Source: Glossina fuscipes
Taxonomy: Eukaryota; Arthropoda; Insecta; Diptera; Glossinidae
Assembly: GCF_014805625.2 (NCBI RefSeq)
Contig: NW_023998564.1
Span: forward strand, 1,576,446-1,640,445
Length of the DNA: 64,000 nt
Reading direction: 5' to 3'
The notes under the pieces were generated by a model. The model ran no database searches and was not told the origin of the DNA. It saw only the letters and a program-made list of their open reading frames with translations. The number at the start of each line of letters is the position of its first letter. The first letter of the stretch is position 1. The position numbers and the translations under genes were made by a program. Of this stretch, positions 25,235-36,765 are shown one piece after another.

Positions 25235-26230
25235 GTCAAGATGGGGCACTTTCTATTATACCGATCGATTCAGAAATTGATTCTGAAAGCGATTCCGATT
25301 CGATCTAAGCCCGCCTGCCTGTCTGTCTTTTTAATTTCTGTCGGTGTATTTTTGTATTATGACATATTTTGATGAAATTTGTCACATTGATCCAAGGTCA
25401 CACATATAGAAAATGGTTCGAATCGGTCTTTTCCGACCACTGCCCCAAAAAAATAAATTGCAATTTTTAAAATTTTTTGACAAAACTCGTTGTGTAATAG
25501 GATTTCGAAATTTCAAATTAGTATGAAAAATTTGGTTTGGCCAGAGCAATTTTTTGAACTTCCTCTTATATAACCAACGAAAGGTTAACCTTTTTGTGGT
25601 AAACATTGGTTCATAAGAGCAAATTGACCAAGAAATCATCCTTACGGAATTTGGACAGGTTAGGTACTTTTTTTGTATAGCAACGCATATAAGGAAATTT
25701 AAATCTTTATATGCCAAAAATGCCTAATTGTAAATGTTTTATAATCGCAATTTGTTCACGATATTAATTTGACGTAGAAGTTGAGTTCACCAAATCTGAA
25801 ACACATGGGCCTATCTCTTGGACCCCACACCTTATAAGATTTCTCATGAACAGTAGGTCCTCCAAAAAAAGGTTTAATTTTTAATATTTTATGAAAATTT
25901 GTCCATAATAGCAACTTAGCAACAAAATTAACGATAGGGAATTTGCATGACATAGGTCTATTTTTTAGAACCTAACAAATATATTATGATAAACAAGCTA
26001 TTACATAGACAAAAAGTGCAATTTCTAATTTTCTATAACGGAAACTGATAATATAATTAAAATTTTGAGAAGTAAATTAAGTTTGCTAAATGATGTTGAT
26101 GGCGTTGAATGATGTTTTAGGCATATTCCAATATTCGGGCTTTCATAAAAAGTATGTCTTCCTATGAAAAGAAATGTGTAATTTTTAATGTATTGCTACA
26201 AAAAAGGTAAATACTCTTGATAGAAGCGTA
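25235..26230 (-). repeat. Family II dispersed repeat, minus-strand copy lacking its hairpin end
   Basis: Reads in parallel with 38770-39752: ACCGATCGATTCAG, GATGAAATTTG, the block around CAAAATTGGTATGAAAAA (here CAAATTAGTATGAAAAATTT), TTGGTTCATxATAG, and the AGTAAATTAAGTTTGC-CAAAT block. In that orientation it is family II reversed. Its proximal end with the AAGTAAAAACA hairpin is not seen before the next copy begins near 26245. Confidence 0.7.
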
Positions 26231-26244
26231 TATAAAATTTGATT

Positions 26245-26578
26245 TAAGATAGGCCCGTTTTTTACGACACCGATCGATTCAGAATCACACTTCGAATCAA
26301 TGGAAACTTGTCCGTTCTTCTGTCCACCTTGCTTTTTTATGTCCAACCTTCACATCGCGATTTTTGAGATCTTTTAATCAAATTCTGTAAATCGGTATGT
26401 TCAGACCCAAAAGCAAACGCTATTGCAAATGGTTCCGATCGGACCTCTTCTTCGATCACTCTCCATGTAAAGTTTAATTTGGAAAAGTCGTTACATGAAT
26501 AACTGTATGAAGCGAATCGATATAGGATATTTAATAGTTGGCCGTGTCCCACTACAGTGTTTGTACTTGTTTTTACTT
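26245..26578 (-). repeat. Family II dispersed repeat, short minus-strand copy with hairpin end
   Basis: Starts with ATAGGCCCG...CGATCGATTCAGAATC and ends with ATATTTAATAGTTGGCCGTG, then ACTACAGTGTTTGTACTTGT, the complement of the AACAAGTA...hairpin...AAATACCCT terminus. About 330 bp, comparable with the short copy at 42571-42868. Confidence 0.75.
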
Positions 26579-27959
26579 CTGCTCTCTGCATATAACATTT
26601 TTTTTTTTTTCGATTTTGCGTAAAATTAATTAGTTTTATTGTTTTACTACCAGGAATCTGGTTAAAATATAATCTCAATTCATTTGTTCGTTAAATAAAA
26701 TAGTTTAAGTAAGTAAAACATATCTAGAGTTGATACATATGGTCTTTGCTGCGTCCTTCTGTCACTTGTACAGAAAATGCTACACTTCATAAACCCAAAT
26801 AGTGCGGCATGGGGCGTATTAAAATTTTTTCAAAATTTACAATTGTTTTTTCTTCAAGTGCTTTAACAAAAAACTAAAAGTAAATTTTTACCCTTGTCCT
26901 TGGTCAAGTTTTTAAAAGTTTATGGTTATACAATTTTAGATGTAAAAACACTTCCTTCGAGATATTTAATTCAGTTTAATCCCATTCCATTCAGTCAGTA
27001 CCAAGTTTTAAGGCTATTTGCTTATGGACTGACTGCGCACCTAAGGGCTTTAGCGGCTATGTGTAGATTAATATAGAAATACATGTGAAGGTACTTGCAT
27101 AGTATTCCAGTTGAAAGTGTAATCAATGGTCCATAAAAAAAGTTTTAGTACATATATATTAAAAAATGTAACAACTATTCAACAAATAAAAAGCCCAAAG
27201 AAAGATCAACCAAGACTTGGAAAAAACACAACAAAAACAGCAACAAGAATAGAAACTAAACGAACATGTAAAGCACTTGAGAATATTTCCCTGTTTATGA
27301 GTGCACGCTATTGATATCTGGACGATTGTGTGTTGCTGTAAGAGAACAATGAGACCCCACTACTCATGCACAATGTAAATTTTTAGAGAAATATTTTATA
27401 CATTACCTTAAGGAAAAATTTCGTGGCTTCTTTCCAAATATATGGCTTTAGAGAGACAATACATACTACAGCGTGAAAGCTAACGGTGCATGGCATATTC
27501 TAACCGGTTGACGGTAAGTGAGCTAAGTCTTATTTCGACCAAAATTTGGGAACGCTTCCGAAGTTAGTGAAAGAAATTCGTAGTGCTTGCGGTAAAGACG
27601 CTTCTTCTCAAGTTTACCAGCATGATGTTTAAAAAATTGCTGATAAAGTCTTTGGAATTTTTCAAAAAACTTAGGGCTACAGTAACATTTCTTCTCATGA
27701 CGTAGTTGCTAAGTTAAAAATTTCGCATTAGATTGTAGTTGGGCAGTATATGATCTTAGAGCGAAGCATTTAATGGATCGAATTCTATCTGCGTATCCCT
27801 TTTGAAACGAAAGGAAACTGATCCAATTTCGCAGAGATTGATGGAAAGTCAATAACGTACGAAAGCAATGTACGAAAATGATTGGGGTTCAACATTTATA
27901 AAACGGTACAAACCCCGGATTGCCATCATCTGCCTTATTGCCTTTGTGTTTGGAAGAAT
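26579..27959. other. Anonymous DNA, no gene seen
   Basis: No recognisable gene. The part from 27500 may contain the N-terminal and middle coding remains of the mariner relic that follows, but I cannot align it by eye. Confidence 0.45.
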
Positions 27960-28400
27960 TGAAATGACGTAGTGAACAATGAACGCCTTCAACCTGGCCA
28001 AAGGGCATATTCCATCCACCAATTTAATTAAAGCACCCAATCGAACCAAAGCAAAGCAAATCGAATTGACCAGTGAGAAAGACATCATTTTTCAACACGG
28101 CTATACCAAACCATGCGGACACTTACGGGGAAAGTTCAGAAATCTTAGCTGGGAAGTTTTGAAGCATATTGTCTAGACTTTGGTCTACCCAATCATCACT
28201 TGTCACGGAGCTCTCTTAATTTGTGTAAGTGAAAATCACTTTATCCAATAGTTCCCCCAGGAACTTCAGAAAATGTGCAGCGAACGTTTTTACCAGAAAT
28301 CGAATACACATACATGGCTTAATAAGATATGGAAAATGCGTTTCAATTTTTAAATAACGGCACGAACTTTCTCTATGAGCTATAAACAAATATATCAACC
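27960..28400 (+). pseudogene. Decayed mariner-type transposase, C-terminal catalytic part
   Basis: Translation gives IIFQHGYTKPCGHLRGKFRN followed by LSWEVLKH, which fits the mariner segment around the second catalytic Asp (family pattern HDNARPH...LxWEVLPH); the Asp is replaced by Gly. After a +1 frame change, YCLDFGLPNHHLSRSSL fits the YSPDLAPSDYHLFRSL region with the third catalytic Asp replaced by Asn. Both changes and stop codons show a dead copy. It is not obviously the same family as the three copies starting GATCAGCGAC. Confidence 0.65.
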
Positions 28401-29219
28401 CCCACATTCACCTAAATTATACATTTAAAGCATTAATCAACTGAGGGAAAACGCGAGAAATAAGCAATTTATAGAGCGAGGGAGGAGTTGAAAAATGTTA
28501 ACAAACTCGAAAACAATAAATCTCAACCATTGTGTCACAACTGAGGGTCGTTCGTTAAAGTTCACTTTATTTACTTACAAAAAAACAAAAAAACTCATAA
28601 TAATATTAAGTATTGACGCCATTAGACACATAAATGCATGCATATACAAAAATTGAAAGAATGAATAAAAAATTTACACAATTCAAACTTTTGTAATTTG
28701 CAAAGAAAAGAAACAGTAGAGCCGCTACAGTGTAGCTTTACGCTTTCAATTTTGGATTACGTTACAATAAAATAAAATAAGGAGAATGTGTCAAAGCGTT
28801 TTCATATCAACTCATAGGAGCGCAGATATACTGATTTTATAAACCCGTTTATAAAAACTAGCATAGCGCTTAAGAGACACAAGGGATGTCGTCTATTATC
28901 TCCGTCCGTCATAAACAAACGCTTTAGATCGTCTAATAGTAGAGAAAACTTAAGCATTTCTTTTATTATTAATATTGTAAAAAGCATTAATTTTGTCAGA
29001 AGACATGTCAGAATGTAAGTAACAAAGATCGGAAAGACAGCGCTAGACATCCCACTTATTTCACTGCGAAAATTTTTCGAATTTATCTTCGTTTACAATC
29101 TAATCTTAATGTTTTTGACTATGCAGCGATAGGAACAGACAACATAATAGTTTGGAGAAAAATTATTAATACATTTATCCGTAGTGAACATTGAGCGAAG
29201 CTTCCAAAACCTAACGTTT
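28401..29219. other. Anonymous DNA, no gene seen
   Basis: AT-rich; the open frame at 28802-29050 (-) is hydrophobic but has no recognisable domain. Confidence 0.45.
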
Positions 29220-29663
29220 CTATATATAGACTTCGGTCACTTCGGTAACTGTGTTATGGCTTTTACCGCGCTCTATTAAGCCATTTGGTATATATCTCTG
29301 GTAGTTAAACCTGAGTTTCACTGCACGCCCTTGAAATGCATTCAAATCAGTTTCCAAGGTACGTCCAGGAAGCTATTTTATAGCTCTCGGCACGAATGCA
29401 AGACCAATACAGTTCTTTCTACTTTTCCTACATATATGTGGGCAATCCGAAATTTTAAATGTAATTTGATTAGGTCGACAACCGTTTCTTTCTGCATGAA
29501 GGGGTAAAAACTTACAACAGGTGCATGAAAGCGGCTCGCACCCAAACCTTAATAAGTTTTCCTGTGTAGCGAGAAACGTGGATAGTATTGCATCTTTGCA
29601 GAACATACGTTTGTAAAACGTTACTACCTTCAACAAGCTCCTTACTACGTGTACCGTCCTCAT
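29220..29663 (-). pseudogene. Possible decayed cysteine-rich exon
   Basis: On the minus strand an open frame from ATG at 29663 encodes 96 residues with ten cysteines, most in its C-terminal half (GCEPLSCTCCKF, NGCRP, DCPHICRK, NCIGL). It stops at a TAG at 29373-29375, and the same frame then continues coding-like for about 50 codons (TLETDLNAFQGRAVKLRFNY, PNGLIERG). The pattern of paired cysteines followed by a beta-rich segment faintly recalls secreted insect Cys-rich domains such as DUF4773, but this is a guess. The stop could also mean two exons or chance. Confidence 0.3.
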
Positions 29664-31355
29664 TACACCCTAAGCCCTTTTTTTAAATTGAGATATTAGA
29701 GACTACATATTAATCGTTGTGCTATCACTATTTTATGCGTTACGTTATTTACACTAATATTTGCGAAACTTTTAAAACGTGTGCCGATAAGGGTGCACGC
29801 AGCGTAATCATATATGTACTTTTTCCATAAAAAAACAAGTTAATGAAAAAAGTGTAACGGTCGAAAGCCCCAATATTGTTTTGCTTTTAAAAAACGAGGT
29901 TTTTTCACGTTGCGCCGCATTTTGGAGGTGTCGTCTGACCTAAGGGCTTAAGCCAAATTTTCATTTCTGATCACAAATGAAATGGAAATGATATCTAATC
30001 ATAGGCAGCTTGGCGGGGAACGTTTTAATGTATCCCCTTGCTTATAATACTTGCTCGCGTAGGTCACTATATCGAGAGTTGATTCTTTTGAATTTTTCTT
30101 GCTTGGGCAATGATATTATTTTCGTGGGGTTCGCTTAAAAGGGTTGAAGGGGTTTGCTTGGACGATAATATTTTGTTCGAGTATTTCGCTTAAAAGGTTT
30201 GAAACTTTTGCGTTAAATTTTTTTCGAATACTTTCTAGTGCTGCGGTACATTTTTTTTTTTTCTCTCGATACAATCTATCCCTTCAAAAAAGGTCATACT
30301 TCATCTCTTCTAAAGTTAGCATATATCTGTGAATAAAACGACATATTTAAATTTTTGCCCCCGCGGTAATATGTCTTGCCTAAACATATAGCTGTCTTAG
30401 GTCTTTAAAATTTTGAAAACTTGACGTAGAAAATAATAGGCAATCGCTGAAAGAATTTGTTTCCTCTCCTACATACGAGTTTCTATTGAAAAAGTACAAT
30501 TTCATGGGAAATATATTTGTTTCATATGTATGTCATTATTTGTTATGCTTGAGTGGGCAAAATTCAACACACACCTCAATCCTTAGCCAAGTGTGACGAA
30601 ATTGTATATATATGTATTAAATAAATATGCATTTATGATATATTCGAACGATTATGTATTGTGTGTAACTATCCAATATGGTGGAAAAATCGGAGTCGCC
30701 ACTTTGAATGAAAAGTGCGTCATTTCCTTTGGTTGTTTGTTTTAATGCGAACTATCTTGACAGACAAGAATTTTCTCAGCCCATTTAATGATCCCTCATT
30801 AAATGATTCCTCAAATATTCAAGAGTAACATCAGTATTTTATATGAAAACGAATACTTTAACTAGTTGAAAAAGTCAATTTGCGCAATAAAGTCTTTACA
30901 TAAAAAAAAAATGAAATATATTCTCGAAACTATTGTTCCTTGAATGAAAAGGTAGCGCAATACAATTCTCAGCCGATGCGCTGCGACGAGTGGACGAAAG
31001 TGCTTTAAAAAGTCTGTGCAGAGACAAAGAAATATTCTTAATCGACGTAAAATCTTGAATCTCTTTCTAGAATTGTGTTAAAATTTATAACGTTCTGTGA
31101 ATACAATGGTACCACGTCAATCGAGAGATGTTACTGTTTAGTTATCTCTAGAAATTTCAAACCGAACGATGTAGCTGGCGTTGTAATGCTATTTATAAAG
31201 GTTTAAAGATAATTTGGAGTTCAACTAAGAAAACGTTATTCAGCAACCACTGTCACAAAATTCTATTTTGATTCTAACATACCTTGGCTGTGTTTAAACT
31301 CCAACAGAACTTAGTTAATTACCCAATTTTCTAATACAGACGCATGATTCCATGC
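29664..31355. other. Anonymous DNA, no gene seen
   Basis: No gene, RNA or dispersed repeat recognised. The open frames are short and biased by base composition. Confidence 0.5.
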
Positions 31356-31359
31356 TTAA

Positions 31360-31615
31360 CACTAAACGTACCGCGCGCGGTCAAATGACCGTTTTTAAAC
31401 TTTCGTTTAAAATTTCTCGCATAAAACGTTATTGTATCATCATGTAGCTTATTGACTTTTCGTAAAATATACATACATCGAAAAGCGGGGAACGAGTTTT
31501 TATTGTAGCATCAGAAAAATATATTGTTTACTATCTACTTTACTAAGATACATACGTTTTTTTGAAGCGGTCATTTGACCGCTCATGGTAGGGTGAAATG
31601 TCGGTACGTTTAGTG
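31360..31615. mobile_element. TTAA-flanked 256-bp inverted-repeat element (piggyBac-type MITE)
   Basis: Exact 14-bp terminal inverted repeats, CACTAAACGTACCG at 31360-31373 and CGGTACGTTTAGTG at 31602-31615, are bounded on both sides by TTAA (31356-31359 and 31616-31619). TTAA duplication is the hallmark of the piggyBac superfamily. Inside each end lies a second, nearly palindromic motif: GCGGTCAAATGACCG at 31377-31391 and GCGGTCATTTGACCGC at 31567-31582. The interior is AT-rich and non-coding, so the element must be mobilised by a transposase encoded elsewhere. The intact ends suggest a fairly recent insertion. Confidence 0.88.
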
Positions 31616-31619
31616 TTAA

Positions 31620-31819
31620 AATTAAAAAACTAGTGTGCACAAATTAGTAAATATCATAGATTTTTTGAAATACCACGTGTAGCTACATAAAAGTATCTTC
31701 CAAATGAAAGAAGAAAACTATCTGAACTTGACTTTTGAAAAGTGGTATACAAGCTGAAAGATCATTCATAGGAAAATTGTTAAATTTAAAAGGTATGGGA
31801 AAATTTCTTAAGGTTGTGA
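31620..31819. other. Short spacer, no feature seen
   Basis: Nothing recognisable between the TTAA element and repeat III. Confidence 0.5.
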
Positions 31820-32140
31820 AATTATTTTTAAATATAACTAGCAAAGACACCAACCAAAAATATTTTACAGTGCTCTGTAAAGCCGCTGACTGAATTATGT
31901 TAAGCGAAGTCTCGCAGGGATTTAAGCCAAATGTAGTTAACACAGAACTTTTCGAGAATTATTTTACAAAATATTATAAACAAAACATGTCTTCATGTAA
32001 ATTAATTAATATTTGAAAAGAAAAAATGTTTACGCTATGACACAAATGAGGTTGATAAAGGGAAAATTTGCTTTGCTACTGTGAGAGTGTTGGAAAGGCT
32101 ATTAATTAAGGATTCACGCTGTGCTAGTTTCATCTCAGCA
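31820..32140 (+). repeat. Repeat III, copy 2
   Basis: Homologous to 22995-23300 in the same orientation up to the GAGGTTGATAAAG block near 32048. Its last 50 bp (32090-32139, TTGGAAAGGCTATTAATTAA... to ...CATCTCAGC) is the reverse complement of the corresponding end of copy 1. Confidence 0.75.
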
Positions 32141-34469
32141 GATGAATGCTTTTAAAGTTTCTTTTTTTTATATATACACGACGTTTAAACTGCTCACGTT
32201 TTAAATAATCAAGTAAAAGAGTGAAATGTCGTTGTAAAGTATAAGTAAAAAATTGTAGTCTATAAAGAAGAAAAAATAAAATATGCACTTCGCAACCGAT
32301 AGTTAAGAGACAAATTAAACAAGTAAGAAGATTATGTTCGCCTGTGTACGAATATTTTATATATCTTTATATATCTATGACTTACGAGAAGCCAAAAAAA
32401 AAAAAAATAAATAAATAAATAAATAAGTAAAACAGAAAAGAATAAATTTCGATACTCTGATGGGCTTGGCTAATCTTTCTTATTTATATAGAAAACACCA
32501 GGAAATTTTTATTGTGTCTCTTGACGTTTATGAGCACTGATCAAAAAAGCCAAAATGCATAGATATTTTCGGTTAATGTTAAACTGCATGCGAATACACT
32601 AATCAATTTAGCGGATTTTCAGTAACAGCCTTCATGCATTGGAAGTTCGCCAATGTCAACTTTGAAGTGCGAACGGAAGAAAGTTTACCACGGGCAAATA
32701 AATCGATGGATAGACGAACAAACACACTTAAATCGTTTCAGAATTCGATGCTGATCGCCAATATACTCCTTCGTGTTGTTTCAAACAAATACCAAAGTAA
32801 ATGGAATCCCTTCTTCTACCTACTTCGGCGGTGGGTACAAAAATCAAAAAAAATATTAAATTGCGCTATATTAATTTTTCCTCTTCAATAATTAAGATTT
32901 ACCACAAAACACTACAACATAATATAATGTAATATAATTATTGCAACTATAGTAACAAAACGAATATCGGCAAAACTTACGTCCAATAAATTTATCGAGA
33001 TTTTTTCCATATAATGTATTGTCTACTACACAGGCATAAACAATAAATGACAATTTATATGGCGTCAATAATTTTATTAATACAATTTGTATATGCTGAC
33101 TCTATAAGCTCAACACTTTTTTCTATATTGTGAGTCCACAGACATTCGGAAATAAAAGTAATTCAAATGACTTATCGAAATAGAGTCAAATGAGACAATG
33201 ATTCCGATTGATTGTTTGCATCATTTATTTACAGACATCATTACACGAAAGGTATCAAATATTCGACGTAAACAAAAGCAAAGTGAATGAGTGCAAAACA
33301 AATAACTATATTTCTGTCAAGCAACCTTTTTGATATGTATATAATAATAATAATAAATACACAAACGTTAAATACACACACAACTACAAATTCATGCATT
33401 ATTGGAGATTCGTACACATGTACTTTCTGTTTTAATGCTTATAAATATAAATGTGCCTGAGTGATAATAAATAAATCGCAAATGTTTTAAAGTATTTACC
33501 TCAGAAAATGATAAGATAGTACAATATATTTCGGCAATAATTGTGTCGGTATAATGAAAAGAGAATTTCAAAAAGCAACAAAGAGCATATAATCGATTAT
33601 TGTACAATCTATTAAAGCACGTGTCATATATTTATTTAAAAAGCAGGTAAAGTTATCATAGCCTCGAGGCGTATTTTATAATAGACATAAATTAATCATA
33701 TAAATACTTTGAAACTTTTCTTATCTGTATATCCTATACTGCTTGTGGTACAACGATATATTAATTTTGTGCGGGCTTGTGTAACAGGTAGAAGTACTAT
33801 AGATATTCCGACTTGTTATAATATTAAGCTTGCATGGGCGTCTATTTGTTTTGTTATCTTGGGTACATACAAGTCGCAATTTTAGACGTGTTTAGATGAA
33901 ATTCGGTGCAGGGACTTGTTTTAGTCCAAGGATAAGGCCTTTCGAAAATCAATCAAACCGGACCACCTCATCGACTATTTACCTGATAACAGTTATAACA
34001 TCTGAAAGGTCAATGTATAAATTACTATATTAATCGAAATGATGTACTGTGTTTTTGTTTCTTTCGATTTAACATATCTGCCTCGCTAAATTCGATAGAC
34101 AAAAAGACAAGCGCAGTTGAGAAGTCTATGAGGAAAACTTTGATAAATTGAAAATGTAAAATTAGAATTTTTCCTTAATAACCAGTCTAGTTAACCTTGA
34201 CATAGTTCCAATAAAAAATTTTAAATTGATGAAAACTGTTCGTCCACGAGTTTATTTGATACTTGCGTGTGATGTATGTCCATATGTTCAATCTGTAGAT
34301 AGCGATTTTCAAGATATTTTTACGAAGTTTGCCGCATTGATGCGTTTTGGCCCAAGAACGGGCGTTATTGAAATTTTTTTTATGAAATGACCAACCATTC
34401 ACTGGATGTGGCCACTATTTCTGTAATACAGCGACGTTTGGAACGAAGCGAGAAAAGAGAAAAAGATAG
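32141..34469. other. Anonymous AT-rich DNA, no gene seen
   Basis: Holds an A-run plus (AAAT)n at 32394-32426, and an (AAT)n run near 33343-33354. The sequence at about 33780-34020 (GATGAAATTCGGTGCAGGGACTTG and following) vaguely resembles reversed family II interior. No coding region is recognised. Confidence 0.5.
32394..32426. repeat. Poly-A plus (AAAT)n low-complexity run
   Basis: An A-run of about 15 passes into five AAAT units. It resembles a retrotransposon 3' tail, but I see no LINE sequence upstream. Confidence 0.8.
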
Positions 34470-34690
34470 AGGCAGGTGTGTGCCCAATCGGTAAGTGTTA
34501 TGCCTGTACCAACAAAACAATCACGACAGTTATGACCAACCTCTACCGCGTTGGGATTTGAATCCTGGATTTGATGACCTGGTGACCGCAGCCGAGTGCG
34601 TAAGTCTTGTCCATGCCTTTATCCACTTAATACTCACTATACATACGACCAAAGCAAACTCCAACGCACTTGGGATTTAAACCCGTGAAC
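34470..34690 (+). repeat. Dimer of tRNA-like (SINE-type) promoter units
   Basis: Two consecutive units each pair an A-box-like and a B-box-like sequence. Unit 1: GTGCCCAATCGGTAAGTG (about 34480) and GTTGGGATTTGAATCC (about 34550). Unit 2: GCAGCCGAGTGCGTAAG (about 34587) and TTGGGATTTAAACCCGTG (about 34669). The A boxes resemble GTGGCCGAGTGGTTAAG of long-arm tRNAs (Leu/Ser type). The 70-80 nt spacing suits tRNAs with a large variable arm. The arms do not fold convincingly, so I call tRNA-derived SINE or tRNA relics rather than functional tRNA genes. Confidence 0.5.
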
Positions 34691-35904
34691 ACTGAATTAA
34701 TAGCAGCTATATTCGCTTCATATCAAATATCGCATATGTAAATTTTTTATTTTATTTTTTTTTTAATCACTTTTTAGTAAAAAATACATAATTTATATAG
34801 AATAAAAAATTGTTGAAAATGTCAAAACTAATTGTATTTTGACAATGGAAACTATTAACACGACATTTACGTAAGTTTTGCTTTTCCTTTACTTTATTGA
34901 CGTTGAAAAAATTTTGTGTTGCTTAAGTGCAAACTTACTTATGCATTTACACCCTAAAAAATGATTTTCCCAATAATTGTAAACTAAAGAAAATACTAAC
35001 AAAAGTTACTTACTTCTCACTTTCTTAAGAAAAACACTTGAGAGAAAAAGGGACTAAGAATAAGTCAAAATATTTTAAATAAGCAAAAAATAAGCTCGCT
35101 TTCTTGAGACTATACTCGAGCCCTATTGCCCCTAAAAGATAGCGCAAGCATATCATTCACCAGCATATCACCTTCTAGAACTGAAGGGCCAATCTGAAAA
35201 GTATCTGATATTGAAACCATAGTTAATATTAACAGTACCGACGAAATATTACCTTACAACTAACATAATTTATACTATACAAACTATAAGTTTGATTACG
35301 TTTTTCTACAGGGCAGCTTACGCTTTCATATATTTATTAACTTTTGGAAATTTTCCATATGTCATCAACGGTTACGCATGCAGCTATATCATTTAGAAAC
35401 AGATGAATCATTCAAATGTTGTATGTCTTCCAAGAAAAAGTGCTAAAAATTTAGATAACTGTGCCTTCCACTATCAACGATATAAAAAGGTTACTAATTG
35501 TGAAATTTGTTGGAACTCCGTGGCGTCTGTATTTGACTCAAATAAATGGATACTTGGCGCACGCGTGGCTGTCTCTTGTAGTCTTTTTCTTTTTCGTGGG
35601 AATAGTAAGTAGGAACCACTAATTTTAAGTCAAGAATTCGAATTTTCATAATATAATTACATTCTTCCGTTGTCTTGTCGATGCCTTCATTATTGCGATC
35701 GGAAGCATTTTTACCCCATATATATTTAAATAAATGGACGAATGAATGAATAGATCGACTCGGAGTTTGTTATTGGTCAGGAATATGTACACATTTTAAG
35801 AAGTCTGAAACTTCCTTCTGGATGCTGTACACGCTCCGGCAAACCTTGGAAGGTGGATATGAAGAATTAGGTACCTATAAGCTATATTCGACCTCTCTTT
35901 CCCC
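34691..35904. other. Anonymous AT-rich DNA, no gene seen
   Basis: No recognisable gene or repeat; open frames are unremarkable. Confidence 0.5.
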
Positions 35905-36765
35905 TTTTTTTCATACCCATCACCAAAGGATGATGTATGTAAGTATTTTGTCAAGAGGTTTGCAACGCCCAGAGGGAAGCTTCGAAAGCCCCGCAAAGTA
36001 TATATATCCTTTATCAGCATCAAATTCTGAATCGATTTAAGCATGTCCATCTGTCCGCCTGTGTAATTTCTGTTGTAAACATTCTGCTGGCCGCAAAAAT
36101 GAAGCTATCGGCCTCAAATTCGGCGGGAACGTTATTGCACGCAGGTTTATATTGAAATTGGGCCAAATCGATTGAAGGAGGAAAGGGAATGAAAAATTTA
36201 TTTTTTTCTTATTACTCACAGATTATAGCAAATAAATGTACAAAAATTTAGATGCCTATTATGTGGGCGATGCTGTAGCATTCGTGCACAAAAATGGAAA
36301 AATAGATCGCGCCTTCCCTCTATTAGCCTATTCTATATACAAAATTGAATTGTTTTTTCAATACCTTTATAACGTGCAGAACCAAGCTCCAAAAACTCTA
36401 AAAAGTATATATTTTCCTGGCCAATTTCGGCACTTGAATGCATCTAAATACGTCCACCTGTTCTTATGTCCATCTGCCTGGTTGCACAACGTTGTAAAAT
36501 TTATGGTAAACATTCTACTGTTAGCGAAAATGAAGATATTGCCATGTTTGGAAGTGACCTAAACTTTTTAAAGAACACACCTACAACACGTACACGCCTA
36601 TACGAAAAGAAACTTTTATTTTGAAGGTAGAAAAAATCAGCCGCGCCCAATCCATATTGTGGAGGATGAACATATAGTTCTTTCACTTTTTTTGTCCTTT
36701 TTAGGATAACGGAGATTCATATAAAAGGGTCGGTCTCTACCGAATTTAGCTTTCTTAATTATTAT
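35905..36765 (+). repeat. Family I dispersed repeat, full two-module copy
   Basis: Begins TTCATACCCATCACCAAAGG, then TATATATCC-TTATCAGCATCAAATTC, the CGATTTAAGCATGTCC module, and CTGGCCGCAAAAATGAAGC. A second, similar module follows (ACGTCCACCTGTTC..., GTAAACATTCTACTG, GCGAAAATGAAGATATTGCC). It ends with TATAAAAGGGTCGGTCTCTACCGAA and a TTTCTTAATT tail, the complement of an AAGAAA...TTCGGT hairpin terminus. About 0.86 kb and non-coding. Other full copies are at 46980, 60682 and 61486. Confidence 0.75.

Noticed and set aside
35796..36562. Open frames of 72-108 residues near 35.8-36.6 kb
   Set aside because: They lie within a family I repeat; equivalent frames are not conserved among copies (36236, 41674, 61506), so they are not coding.
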